From Wurfbainia villosa (Eukaryota; Streptophyta; Magnoliopsida; Zingiberales; Zingiberaceae): a stretch of 64,000 nt of DNA. The stretch is from positions 116,152,377-116,216,376 of the forward strand of contig CM045992.1 of NCBI GenBank assembly GCA_025175895.1, read 5' to 3'. The notes under the pieces are model-generated. The model was given only the letters and a program-made list of their open reading frames with translations. It was not told the DNA's origin and ran no database searches. Position numbers and translations under genes: made by a program. This document shows, one piece after another, positions 36,567-47,751 of this stretch. Every line of letters starts with the position of its first letter. The first letter of the stretch is position 1.

Positions 36567-37097
36567 GATCTCGCCGTCCCCTCGCGCAAAGAAACCTAAA
36601 TGATCTCTCCGTCCCCTCGCGCAAAGAATAAGTGCATTTAGGATAGCCAAGGTCTGGGACGGCAGCGACCTTGGCTATCCTTCGAGCTAGGATCTGGGAC
36701 AGCAGCGACCTTGGCTATCCTTCGAGCTAGGTTCATTAGCTCGGCAGTCAATTCCGGGTCAACTTCTTCTTCGGACTCGTCTTCCTCCTTGGTTGGTGGT
36801 GGCTTGCTTGCGATTTTCTTCTTCTTTGAACCTGCAAACAAGGCTATACCCCTCTCGGGTTCCGAGTTGGACTGCTCATGTAATTCAAAATCGGAAAAGA
36901 GTTCATCTAATCTAAGTTTAGAGAGGTCCTTGGAGACCTTGTAAGCATCGACCATGGATGCCCACAAGGTAGTCCTCGGAAAAGAGTTTAGAACATACCT
37001 TATAAGGTCACGGTTTTCGACCTTTTCCCCGATTGCGTGTAGGTTGTTGACTATGTCTTGGATACGGGTGTGGAGTTCCATCACGGACTCGTGTTTC
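36567..37097 (-). pseudogene. Rearrangement scar with antisense Copia gag fragment
   Basis: 36567-36740 contains two local tandem duplications (CCGTCCCCTCGCGCAAAGAA twice; CAGCGACCTTGGCTATCCTT twice). 36740-37097 on the minus strand encodes a Copia gag (UBN2-type) fragment: ESVMELHTRIQDIVNNLHA, then VLNSFPRTTLWASMVDAY, then an acidic EEDESEEEVDPEL stretch. Both ends are broken. It is bounded by truncated LTR E on one side and truncated LTR F on the other, as expected for a double-strand break repaired with filler DNA. Confidence 0.7.
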
Positions 37098-37928
37098 TGC
37101 TTATTGTGATGCTGCATTTGTATGTACTATGTTTGTTGCATTTGTTTGCACATATTCATACATGTTATTACATTCTTCTGTATGGTAGTAGGCCATCACT
37201 TGTATACTGGTTAGTTATTCACTGTGATACCCTTGACACATAGCAGGATGTAGTATGAGTTAGTTCTATTCTTTATACCATATGTTGTGTATATATGTGC
37301 TCAGGTTGGATAGATGTAGCGTAGCAGACGTTCAAGTATGTCTGCAGTTCATATTGACTTTTGGTTAGATGGTATATACATGGATATATATATATTATCA
37401 TGCTAGTGATACCTGTAGATTTTACTGTCGAAATACATGTGATATTAATGTACATGTTTATCTATTACCTGCTGAGTTTTACTCACTCCCACGGACCCTG
37501 GGTTTTTCTGTCGCCCAGGTAACAGGTAGAAGTCTTCGTGACGGCTTGGAGCTGCGCCGGCGATCCATCCCATCTCCGCTTTCTGAGTCTCCTGAGGATT
37601 TGTGTTTGTCTTATGGATTTTTGATTCTATGTTATTGACTCGAGTTTATGTATGGACTTCGTCGTTATGTTGTGGACCTTGTTTTGTGTCGTTGCTTTAT
37701 GTACTATTTTAGTACTGTAGTCTTGTCAGGTGGTGTACACCTCTATGTTTTTGGTATTCTTGTTGTGGTATGTGTTTATGTTTCCGCTGTGTGTTTGATA
37801 TACTTATATCTGTTTATTATGTTGTTGTTGTGGGCCTACGGGCCTTGTATTAACCCGAAATGTTGCCACGTACAGGGGAGATGTCGTCCGTTTGATTTTC
37901 GGCACGGCATACTCCCGGGGGCGTGACA
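37098..37928 (+). repeat. 5' LTR remnant of element F
   Basis: Starts TGCTTATTGTGATGCTGC, equivalent to about 45339 in the 3' LTR, and ends GGGGGCGTGACA. The upstream 2.37 kb is lost at the scar. Confidence 0.88.
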
Positions 37929-37935
37929 ACTTTAT

Positions 37936-37948
37936 TGGTATCAGAGCC
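37936..37948 (+). other. Primer binding site of element F
   Basis: TGGTATCAGAGCC for initiator tRNA-Met, 7 nt after the LTR. Confidence 0.88.
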
Positions 37949-38149
37949 GAAGGTTCTGCGATGCCATACAATGATTTGTTTTCGAGTCTTGGATTCTCGG
38001 GAGTCGGTATATTTTTCGGTTTTGATTTTTGTGAGATGGGATTGACAGCGGCATAAGCTCCGGGCAACACGAAGTAAGTATTCCTGATAATTTATACTTT
38101 AGTTAGATGCTTATCTAGACTTGTTCAACAGGTGAATACTGTCAGAGTC

Positions 38150-39130
38150 ATGCCACCTGTTCAGACTCGTGGTCGAGGTCGTCCATCCAGGCGAGCAGCC
38201 AGAGGGAGGGGACGAGATACCGTTGAGACTGAGCCTGCTACTCAAGCACCACCTCAGCAAACCCCTGGTGGTGATCCGGAGCCTCAGAATCCGGATACAC
38301 CACTGACTACGCCAGAGCCCACAGAGTCCAGTAGGCTCAATGATAAGTCACGGATACTCGTGTTAGCACGATCAGCCAAGGAGAAGTTCACCTTGTTCCG
38401 AGGGGAGTCCGACCCATGGATTGCCCGATCTTGGCTGGAAAATATGGAAGACACCTTCGAGTATATGAACTGCACAGATGTGGAGAAGGTGGGCCTTGCT
38501 GCATATCATCTCAGAGATCAGGCTGTCACTTGGTGGAAATTGCAGAAGACTCTGTTTGGGGAGTGTGGGATTACTTGGTCCAAATTTGAGACGCTCGAGG
38601 CGATTTTCCTTCGGCTTACAAAGACGACGCCAAGAGTTTCTAAGCTCAAGCAAGGTGACTGCTCGTATGGAGTACAACGAGTTTACTGTGTATTAGAGTT
38701 CCGCTTCATCCGTAGCACAGATGACCGGATGTACCAGCCACCTGTGGGCCTAGCAAATTATATCGAGCGAGGATGTCGATCTAGCATTACCTCCTACAGG
38801 AGGCATTGACCGTGCCCTCTTTATCGAGATGACTTCCCAAAGAAATCTCCAAGGACAGATGACTAAGGGGCAAGCAGAACTGTGGTTCAACTCGGGGGAC
38901 CGAAGAAAGGGGAGCAAAGGAACTACGCGAGGTGCGGCAAGAAGGGCAAATAGATCGCAAAGGGAAGCATCCAAAGATCGTAGTTCTCGGAGGGTCTCGG
39001 AAGAACCATAAGAGTCGAGCGTATGGATGTTATAAATGCGGATCCAGAAGTCATAGAGCTCCAGAGTGTCCGCTGAGCCGGTTTGCTAATATAGCAAGCA
39101 ACCCGCACATACTAGCCGAGATTGTACGTT
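38150..39130 (+). pseudogene. Gypsy gag of element F, frameshifted
   Basis: ATG at 38150: MPPVQTRGRGRPSRRAARG, a basic arginine-rich start followed by a Pro/Thr-rich linker. The retrotransposon gag core follows (FRGESDPWIARSWLENMED near 38393; AAYHLRDQAVTWW near 38500). The frame is lost near 38590-38640 and the remainder is spread over other frames. The CCHC zinc knuckle CYKCGSRSHRAPEC is at about 39027-39068. Capsid/nucleocapsid function in an intact copy. Confidence 0.85.
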
Positions 39131-39529
39131 GAGAGAACAGTTGGAGTTTCCTGATAGCTTTAATAAGGGAAGATACAAGTCAACCAAGAGCGGCAAGAGA
39201 GGACAACACGCGTATGCAGATCAGCCTTATGGATGAGGCGGTACCAAGACTTCCACCAAAGACACTTATATCGATGCAGGAAGCGCTAAAGAACGCCGAC
39301 ATCGATCCAAAGATCCTGCATCTCCGGTGATCTACTACCCAGGGGTATCTGACGCCATCGCACTTACCGGCTCTCGGGATACCTTATGCACCGCACCGGC
39401 TACTCAACCTCGATATCGAGCCATATCGGGAGTGGAGGCACACTACTTCCCGTGGGATGCACGAATATAGAGATCTGACGAGTCTTTGCTATCACTAGAG
39501 AGGAGGTACAGCGGGCTGATGGATCAGTC

Positions 39530-39990
39530 ATACGCGGTATGGTTTCAGTTTATTCTATATATGCTAATACGTTGATAGATACAGGTAGTTCCCATTCATT
39601 TGCATCTAGAGTATTTCTGAGTAGAGTTAGAAGAATCCCGTGGTTCGTTCTTGTGGGTTAGCAGTATCCTTGCCATCAGGAGAGGTACTAACTAGCCACC
39701 AAGAAATCAAGGGTTGCCCATTAGACTTTGACGGACATATCCTTACAGTGGACCTTCAGGTGTTGGAAATGATAGAGTTCGATATTATTCTTGTGATGGA
39801 CTGTGGCACGCTTATCACGCTACAAAGTGGATTGTAGAGCAAGAGTGGTGACTTTCCACCACCGGATCAACCATTGGGAATTTGTTGGTACTAGAGACGA
39901 TGGATTATCCATTATATCGCCTTTACAGCTCGTGGTATCTGGCCCAGGTTGCCGAAGGTTATTTGCTATCTCTCGTCAAAGTTGAGAACG
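39530..39990 (+). pseudogene. Aspartic protease region of element F
   Basis: YANTLIDTGSSHSFAS at about 39550-39600 carries the DTG active site with the usual SSHSF context. A downstream shift moves into the frame with LPSGEVLTSHQEIKGCPLDF (39670 onward). It would cleave the polyprotein. Broken by at least two shifts. Confidence 0.75.
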
Positions 39991-40019
39991 GCGACTACCA
40001 CCCCTCTCTGATGTGCGAG

Positions 40020-40757
40020 TAGTCCGAGAGTATCCAGATGTATTTCCGATGAACTTCCTGGCTTTCCACTTCCTAGGCAAGTTGAATTTGGCGAGAGGTG
40101 ATTCCAGAACCGCTACTATATCGAAACCTCCCATCCTGACGGGCGCCAAAGGAGCTGAATGAACTTAAAGTTCAACTGCAGGAGTTGCTGGATAATAGAT
40201 TTATCCGACCTAGTGTTTCACCATGGGGAGCACCGATACTCTTTGTCAAAAAGAAGGATGGATCGTTGCGGTTATGCATTGACTATCGGCAACTGAATGC
40301 AGTCACAGTTAAGAACAAATGTCCACTGCCAAGGATAGAAGATTTGTTCGATCAGCTTAAGGATATATGTGTGTATTCTAAAATTGATCTGCGCTCAGGA
40401 TATCATCAGCTTCGGATAAGAGATGAGGATGTTCAGAAAATAGCTTTCCGCACCCGTTATGGACATAACGAGTTTCTAGTGATGTCGTTCGGTCTCACGA
40501 ATGCCCCAACTGTGTTTATGGATTTAATGAACCGGGTATTCCTGAGGTATATAGATCAGTTCGTAATAGTGTTCATCGACGATATATTGATTTATTCTCG
40601 ATCCAAGGAAGAGCATGAACAACATCTGCGGATAGTATTGGAAATTTTGCGACAGGAGCAGTTGTATGCCAAGTTTAGCAAATGTGTGTTCTGGTTATCC
40701 TCAGTGGGTTTTCTTGGACATGTGGTGTACAACATAGGTATTTCTGTAGATCCCTAG
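40020..40757 (+). pseudogene. Reverse transcriptase of element F
   Basis: A broken lead-in (VREYPDVFP-like, 40016-40050), then an open frame from 40185: IRPSVSPWGAPILFVKKKDG, LRLCIDYRQLNAVT, YSKIDLRSGYHQ, and catalytic FIDDILIYS near 40575-40601. A TAG at 40755-40757 ends the frame before the connection domain. Typical Gypsy RT motifs with catalytic aspartates present. Confidence 0.9.
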
Positions 40758-41404
40758 AAGATTGAGGCGACACGCTGGGAGCAAATGCAAAATCAGTTCC
40801 AGAGGTCCGTAGTTTCCTTGGTCTGGCCGGGTATTATCGGAGATTCGTGGAGGGATTCTCGAGTATCGCCATGCCACTCACTTGTCTGACTCAGAAAGGG
40901 GTCAAATTCACTGTCGAGGCTTGTGAAACTAGCTTCGGGAGCTTAGCGGCGGCTAGTTTCGCACCAATCTTAGTGATTCCTTACGGTGTTGATGGGATGG
41001 TGCTCTATATGGATGCTTCTATCCAAGGGTTTGCCCGATGCACCCACAGCCGTGTGGTATCTTATGCCTCCCGTCAACTAAAAGATCACGAGAGAAATTA
41101 CCCAGTGCACGATCTGGAGTTAGCCGCCATTATTTTCGCATTGAAGATATGGAGGCACTACTTGTATGGGATTACCTTTGAGATCTACACAGACCATAAA
41201 AGTCTGAAGTACCTATTCACACAGAAAGAGCTGAATCTGAGACAGAGACGGTGGATGGAATATCTGAAGGATTACGACTGCACCATCCAGTATCATCCGG
41301 GAAAGGCTAATGTGGTAGCAGCGAGCGAAAGTCTCGTGGAGTTCGGCGATCCGACAAAGAAGCATCGACCTAGTTCGACAGTTCTCAGAGTTGGGATTAT
41401 CTGA
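40758..41404 (+). pseudogene. RT connection and RNase H of element F
   Basis: SLVWPGYYRRFVEGF-like sequence near 40815-40855 is split across frames. The frame from 40847 holds LYMDASIQGF (first RNase H aspartate), ELAAIIFALKIWRHYL and IYTDHKSLKYLF. It ends at 41404 with scattered damage. It would degrade the RNA strand of the hybrid. Confidence 0.85.
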
Positions 41405-42874
41405 ACACGGTCAAACACCCCGGGGGATATTAGTTTCTATGGTTGCCCAATCCGCCATTGCCGAGAGGATCAAGGAAGCACAAGTCAGTGATCAGCATCT
41501 GCAGTTCTTGAGCAGCACGATAGACTCAGAACGCCAGACGGATTTCTCGAGCGACGAGAAGGGTGTACTTCGTTTTCGAGGACGACTATGTGTTCCGGAC
41601 ACACACCCAGTTAAGGAAGAACTGCTACAGGAAGCACATCAGTCGAGATTTGCTATACATCCTGGTGGTACTCGGATGTACCAAGATTTGAAGCGCTTAT
41701 ACTGGTGGAACGGTATGAAACGAGATATTGCGAACTTTGTCCCACGATGCCTAGTATGCCAGCAAGTGAAGGTCGAACATCAGAAACCTGCGGGGTTACT
41801 TCAGGAAATCCCGATCCCGAAATTGAAGTGGGAGCATATCACGATGGACTTCGGGATTACCTAACCCGTAAAGGACATATCGCGATTTGGGTGATCGTGG
41901 ATCGATTAACCAATCGGCTCACTTCCTTCGATCGCGAGGCCAGTTCATTGGATCATCTAGCGGAATTGTACTGCCGAGAGATCATCAGATTGCATGGTGT
42001 ACCATTGAGTATCATATCTGATAGAGATGCGCGCTTTACTTCCCGATTCTGGCAGAGTCTGCAACAGGCCATGGGCACAGAGCTTCGACTCAGTACAGCC
42101 TTTCATCCGCAGACAGACGGACAATCCGAACGTACCATTCAGACTCTGGAGGATCTATTGAGATCTTGCATCATGGATTTCGGTGGCAGTTGGGAGGATC
42201 ACATTCCTTTGGTGGAGTTTGCCTACAACAACAGCTACCACTCTTCTATCCAGATGGCTCCATTCGAGGCATTATACGGCAGACCCTGCAGATCTCCTGT
42301 GTTATGGGAGGAAGTTGGGGAACGACAGATATTGGGGCCTCAGAGTATTCAGCATGATGCAGAGTTGGTACGAGCGATCAGACGACGATTATCTGAGGCA
42401 CAGGACCGACAGAAGAGTTATGCGGACCGGAGGCGAAGGCCTCTGGAATTTTCAGTCGGAGACCATGTATTCCTACGAGTGTCACCCACCAAAGGAGTCA
42501 AGAGATTTGGGCTAAAAGGAAAATTAGCTCCACGCTATATTGGTCCATTCGAGATATTAGAGTGGATTGGAGGTGTAGCTTATCGGTTGGCTTTACCTCC
42601 GACACTTGCGGGTGTTCACAACGTATTCCATGTATCTATGCTGAGGAAATACGTGCCACGATCTGACCATGTTCTGAAAGAAGTTCCGATACCACTCCAG
42701 GCGAATGCGACTTATGAGGAGACTCCAGTGCGGATTCTTGGTCGCAAGGAGCGACAGTTGCGGAACAGAACCATCCGACTTGTAAAGGTAGGATGGCAGC
42801 ATCATTCGGATGAGGAGGCTACATGGGAGCTGGAGGATACTATTCGAGCTCGATACCCTCATCTATTTACCTGA
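41391..42874 (+). pseudogene. Integrase with C-terminal chromodomain, element F
   Basis: Zinc-binding H...H...C..C (HQSRFAIHPGGTRMY ... CLVCQQ) at about 41635-41768. A frameshift lies near 41855-41865. The core has DRLTN (about 41898), SDRDARF (about 42018) and QTDGQSERT (about 42110), giving the D-D-E triad, then GVHNVFHVSMLRKY and a chromodomain-like end (VRILGRKERQ ... ATWELEDTIRARYPHLF). The chromodomain in such elements is known to steer insertion to heterochromatin. This region (42180-42567) is exactly what X and Y lack. Confidence 0.88.
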
Positions 42875-42961
42875 GGTATGTGGTTATTTCGGAATATGCT
42901 TGATTAATTTTAGCATTTAAGTACGAAATTTGGGGACCAAATTTTAATAAGTGGGGGAGAA

Positions 42962-45900
42962 TGTAAGATACGACAAAAAAAAATCGAATGGTTAGGAGTT
43001 AATTACATCTAACCTAACTAGAGAAATTGTGATAGTTTAATTAACCTAGATTTAATTGAATCTATCTAGTGTTAATGGCTTATTGGATCCAACCCGTTAA
43101 GCGAACTCAACCCGATCCGTTTCCCCTTCGTAACACAAGCTGCACTTATCTCCTCCGTTTCACCGATCGTCGACTTTATTTACTCCCGTGCGTTTCTTTT
43201 TCCAGCCGCAGCGAGTTTTCCTTCCTCGACGCGTTTTCCTCACCTCCTCATCGCCGACTCTGCCGCCAGCGTTGGCTCCCCCGAACCCCTCTCCTTCTTT
43301 TCTTCTCCGTTGCACACGACTCTCCCTCACAGCGCCTTTTCTCTCGCGACCTCGCCACGCCATCCGGATCCGTCGGTTTCTTTGCGTGAGGCGACGGCGA
43401 GATCTCTGCCGCGGTTGAACACCGGCTACAGGTCAGTTGACTTTGTTCCTCAAAGTTTCCGACCTTAGCAGTTTGTAGAGCGCCGGACCATAGTTGGCGC
43501 AGTACCCGTAGGTGGCTGATTTGAGTTCTTCTCCCATTTTTTTTCGGTCACCACACCAGGCTTGAGGGATCCTTGGATTTTGAGAAGAGCACTGGCGAAT
43601 TTCCCCTCTTCTCAATCAGTGAACAAAGGGTAGAGGGAGGTGGGCGCCGGTGTGCAGAGCCGTCAGTTGGGGTTTGTCATTGCCGACCAGCGCCGGAGCT
43701 AGGGCACTGGAGATCTTGGCAGGCGAATAGGGTAGCTCCAATTTATGATGTTCTACGCGTGACCTAAGCTGTGTTTGGGCAGAATTGGTGAACAAGGAGA
43801 TAGGACGGGGAAGGGCTGCCGGTTCGGGGATTTGTATTGCTGGTGACACTTTAATTTTTGGTAAGCACAATCCCCTTCCTTATTTTTATGCGGTCAATTC
43901 AGTGCAATGTGTGGGATTACTGTTCTTAATACCGATTTACTGTTGTGTGATTGTTTACGATTGTGAATCAAGTTGTGATGGGGTTCTTTTGGCTGTGAAA
44001 AGGGGCTGTTTAGTAGAAATAAACGTAGGAATGTTCCGGTCAGTGTGGAATTGAATGTATAGACTGAAGTGTTGGTTAAATTGGAAATGGGGGATCTTTA
44101 ATTATGATGTTAACCGTATCAGTTGAGGGATTTTCCTAATCCGTATTCGCTAAAAAGAATGCGACTATAGGAACAAGATAGTAGTAAATAATATGTTGTC
44201 ATGTGCTTGAGTTAATGCATATTATGATTTGTGCAGGACGTGGATACGAGGCAGGACCGCGCCCGTGAGGATTTCATTGTCACGAGCTTCTTATCAGGTG
44301 GGTGATTCCTACCCTGGTCAGGTAGTTAATGCATACAGATTTAGAGGCATGATCATCTTAAATGATCATGTTACCTTGATCCTGTTCTATTTATCTTATG
44401 CTTGATACTCTATCCGTTGGCCATTAACTTCTTGTTGCTATCATGTTATGTTACCATGACTAGGAGTTATACATATAGATGATGTAAATAACTTAGAATT
44501 TGTTTAAGTTAAATACAAGTAGTAAAGTACGGATGACAACCTGATTGTAAATTGGGCAAAAAGGTCATCTGTAGGTAGATAATGTCTTAAACCTAGGGTT
44601 AATTTTAGTACCCATAGATTGCATGTTTACTACTGACCATACAATATGTAAACGGTCGGGTGAATGATATTTAGGGTGTCGCTACGGACCGGTGGTCCTA
44701 GTCTGATACGATCAGTTGAGTACGACTCTCTACGGAATAGAGAGTGCGTTGATCTGATTAGCATGACCCTCTATAGAATAGAGAGTCTATGGTGGATGTC
44801 TATTTGTGAGACCTTATATTCATGTCATTTGCATGCATGCTGGCGACGATGTCTCCCTTGTGGTTGAGAGTATCACCAGTCATCCTGCCTCCACGGTTAC
44901 TCATAGGAGGAGTAACGGTGTGAGCGAGCATTGTAGTGCCGCACTCTATCACTACAGACGGTGATAGTTGGATTTGCGTGTCATAGTCCTGCGTGTGTGG
45001 CACTCGACCACTCATGGGTAGTGACTGTCGGAGTGGTCAACAGCAGGGACCCCCATCGTGTAGCTTGCTTTTTACGCTTATATGCTACTCGATCATACTG
45101 CCCACTCGGCCACTCGAGAGTAGTGGTTGGTGTTGAGTTGGGACAGTTGTCATGCTCGAGCCACCGAGGCCACACTGGGGTCGTGGTAGCTTTAGGGTGA
45201 GCCGACATGACCATGCATACTGCATTGCCGACTTATGGCATTTTTGCATATTACCATATATATACATATATGCATGTATATATATATATGGATGATTGTG
45301 ATTAGCATACGTATATAGATGCAGTCTATATATAGATATGCTTATTGTGATGCTGCATTTGTATGTACTATGTTTGTTGCATTTGTTTGCACATATTCAT
45401 ACATGTTATTACATTCTTCTGTATGGTAGTAGGCCATCACTTGTATAACGTTAGTTATTCACTGTGATACCCTTGACACATAGCAGGATGTAGTATGAGT
45501 TAATTCTATTCTTTATACCATATGTTGTGTATATATGTGCTCAGGTTGGATAGATGTAGTGTAGCGAGCGTATGTATATGCAGCCTTCATATTGACTTTT
45601 GGTTAGATGGTATATACATGGATATATATATTATCATGCTAGTGATACCTGTAGATTTTACTGTCGAAATACATGTGATATTAATGTACATGTTTATCTA
45701 TTACCTGCTGAGTTTTACTCACTCCCACGGACCCTGGGTTTTTCTGTCGCCCAGGTAACAGGTAGAAGTCTTCGTGACGGCTTGGAGCTACGCCGGTGAT
45801 TCATCCCATCTCCACTTTCTGAGTCTCCCGAGGATTTGTGTTTGTCTTATGGATTTTTGATTCTATGTTATTGACTCGAGTTTATGTATGGACTTCGTCG

Positions 45901-46164
45901 TTATGTTGTGGACCTTGTTTTGTGTCGTTGCTTTATGTACTATTTTAGTACTGTAGTCTTGTCAGGTGGTGTACACCTCTATGTTTTTGGTATTCTTGTT
46001 GTGGTATGTGTTTATGTTTCCGCTGTGTGTTTGATATACTTATATCTGTTTATTATGTTGTTGTTGTGGGCCTACGGGCCTTGTATTAACCCGAAATGTT
46101 GCCACGTACAGGGGAGATGTCGTCCGTTTGATTTTCGGCACGGCATACTCCCGGGGGCGTGACA
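42962..46164 (+). repeat. 3' LTR of element F
   Basis: Starts TGTAAGATACGAC after AAGTGGGGGAGAA and ends GGGGGCGTGACA. The first about 1.25 kb (to 44230) has no counterpart in copies B, C, D or A/E, whereas the rest is shared with all of them. Hairpin array at 44719-44790 has only 2 units. Confidence 0.9.
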
Positions 46165-46869
46165 GAGTGAGAAGGGACTGATGGAGTGGGTGTTTAAATT
46201 AGGGTGTAGATCCCTAAATCGGTTGTTAAGTGGCCTAATGGTTGATAAGGATTAATAGAGAGGATTGATTGGGTTACTTGGATAACTAGATCAATCTAGT
46301 TGATCGGGATACGAAGTTGATATAGAATTTGATTTGATCATTCGTTGTATGCTTGCACTTAATTATAATATTGATATTTGCAAGACGTGGATACGAGACA
46401 GGTCCGCGACCGTGGGGACTTCTTTGTTTCGAGTGTTACAGCAGGTGGGTAATTTTCTACCTGGTCTGGTAGATGTAAATGCATTCAGATTTAGTCATAA
46501 ATATGAGCATGTTAGGTGTTCATATTATCTTGACTCTGCTCTTTTTATCGTATGCTTGAACTTATCGTTGGATGTATTTATACTCAATTGTTGATATCAC
46601 ATATACCCTATCATGATTTAGGAGTTATAGATGTGATGTAAATTGACCTAGATGTTTAGTAGGGTGTAAATGTTAGTACAGGTGATGACCCAAATTATAA
46701 ATTGGCAAAAAGGGTCATCTGTGGGTAGGTAATGCCCTAAATGTAGGATTTATTTCCAATACCCGTATGTTGCATACTGCTACCAACCATGAGTTGAGTA
46801 ATGGTTAAGTGAAGGGTGATTAGTGTATCGCTGCGGACCGATGGTTCCAGCTTGATATGACTAGTCGAG

Positions 46870-47135
46870 TATGACTCTCTATCGGATAGAGAGTGTATCG
46901 ATCAGTGGAGTACGACTCTCTAATGGAGAGAGAGTTATGATCAGTGGAGTACGACTCTCTACAGGATAGAGAGTGCGTCGATCAGTGGAGTACGACTCTC
47001 TATTGGATTGAGAGTTATGATTAGTTGAGTACGGCTCTCTACAGGATAGAAAGTCCGTCGGTCAGTTGAGTACGACTCTCTACAAGATAGAGAGTGTATT
47101 GATCAGATGGGTACGACTCTTTGTTGAACAGAGAG
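46870..47135. repeat. Tandem hairpin array in LTR copy G (about 7 units)
   Basis: ACTCTCTACAGGATAGAGAGT units with GTGCGTCGATCAGTGGAGTA-type spacers; alternate units are the shortened ACTCTCTATTGGATTGAGAGT form. Confidence 0.85.
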
Positions 47136-47587
47136 TCAGTGGTAGATGGATGTACGTGTGACAGCATACTTATGTCATTTGCATGCATTCTGACGACGTA
47201 GTCTCCCATGGGGTTGAGAGAGTCGTCAGTCATCTTGCCTCCCAGAGCACTCCCTAAGGAGTAACTGGTGTGAGGGCAGAGCATCTGTTGTACCGCACTC
47301 TACCACTATAGACGGTGGTAGTTGGAGTTGCGTGCAGTTGTCCTGGGTGCGTGGTACTCAACCACTCATTGGTAGTGTTAGTCGGAGTGGCCAGCAGCAG
47401 GGACCCCCGTTGTGTAGCGAGCTCTTTACGCTCATATGCTACTTGATCATACTACCCACTCGGCCACTCTATAGCAGTGGTTGGTGTGAGTTGGGACAGT
47501 TGTCATGTCGTGCCACCTAGGCCACACTGGGGTCGTGGTAGCGAGTAGGGTGAGCAGGCATATTACCATATATATATACATATATGC

Positions 47588-47589
<2 letters not shown>

Positions 47590-47658
<69 letters not shown>
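47590..47658. repeat. (TA)n microsatellite, about 68 bp
   Basis: Uninterrupted TA dinucleotides in a segment that is 10-20 bp long in the other LTR copies. A second run of about 24 bp lies at 47717-47741. Confidence 0.95.
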
Positions 47659-47660
<2 letters not shown>

Positions 47661-47751
47661 TGCAGTCTATATATATATGCTTATTGTGATGTTGCATTTG
47701 TTTGTATTGTGTCTGCTATATATATATATATATATATATATGGATGGTTGA

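Larger units (their letters stand above)
37098..46164 (+). mobile_element. Gypsy element F, chromodomain type, 5' LTR truncated
   Basis: The 5' LTR remnant (831 bp) and the last 831 bp of the 3' LTR (3203 bp) are nearly identical by eye. Internal order gag, protease, RT, RNase H, integrase, chromodomain-like tail is Ty3/Gypsy chromovirus. Long LTRs and the chromodomain suggest the Tekay/Del clade. Coding frames are broken in several places, so it is not autonomous now. Best template in the window for reading the decayed copies. Confidence 0.92.

Noticed and set aside
43069..43870. Possible host gene 5' end inside LTR F (CpG-rich ORFs on both strands)
   Set aside because: Lies entirely between LTR start and end, short overlapping frames on both strands, no domain; treated as a U3 variant, though transduced host promoter sequence cannot be excluded.
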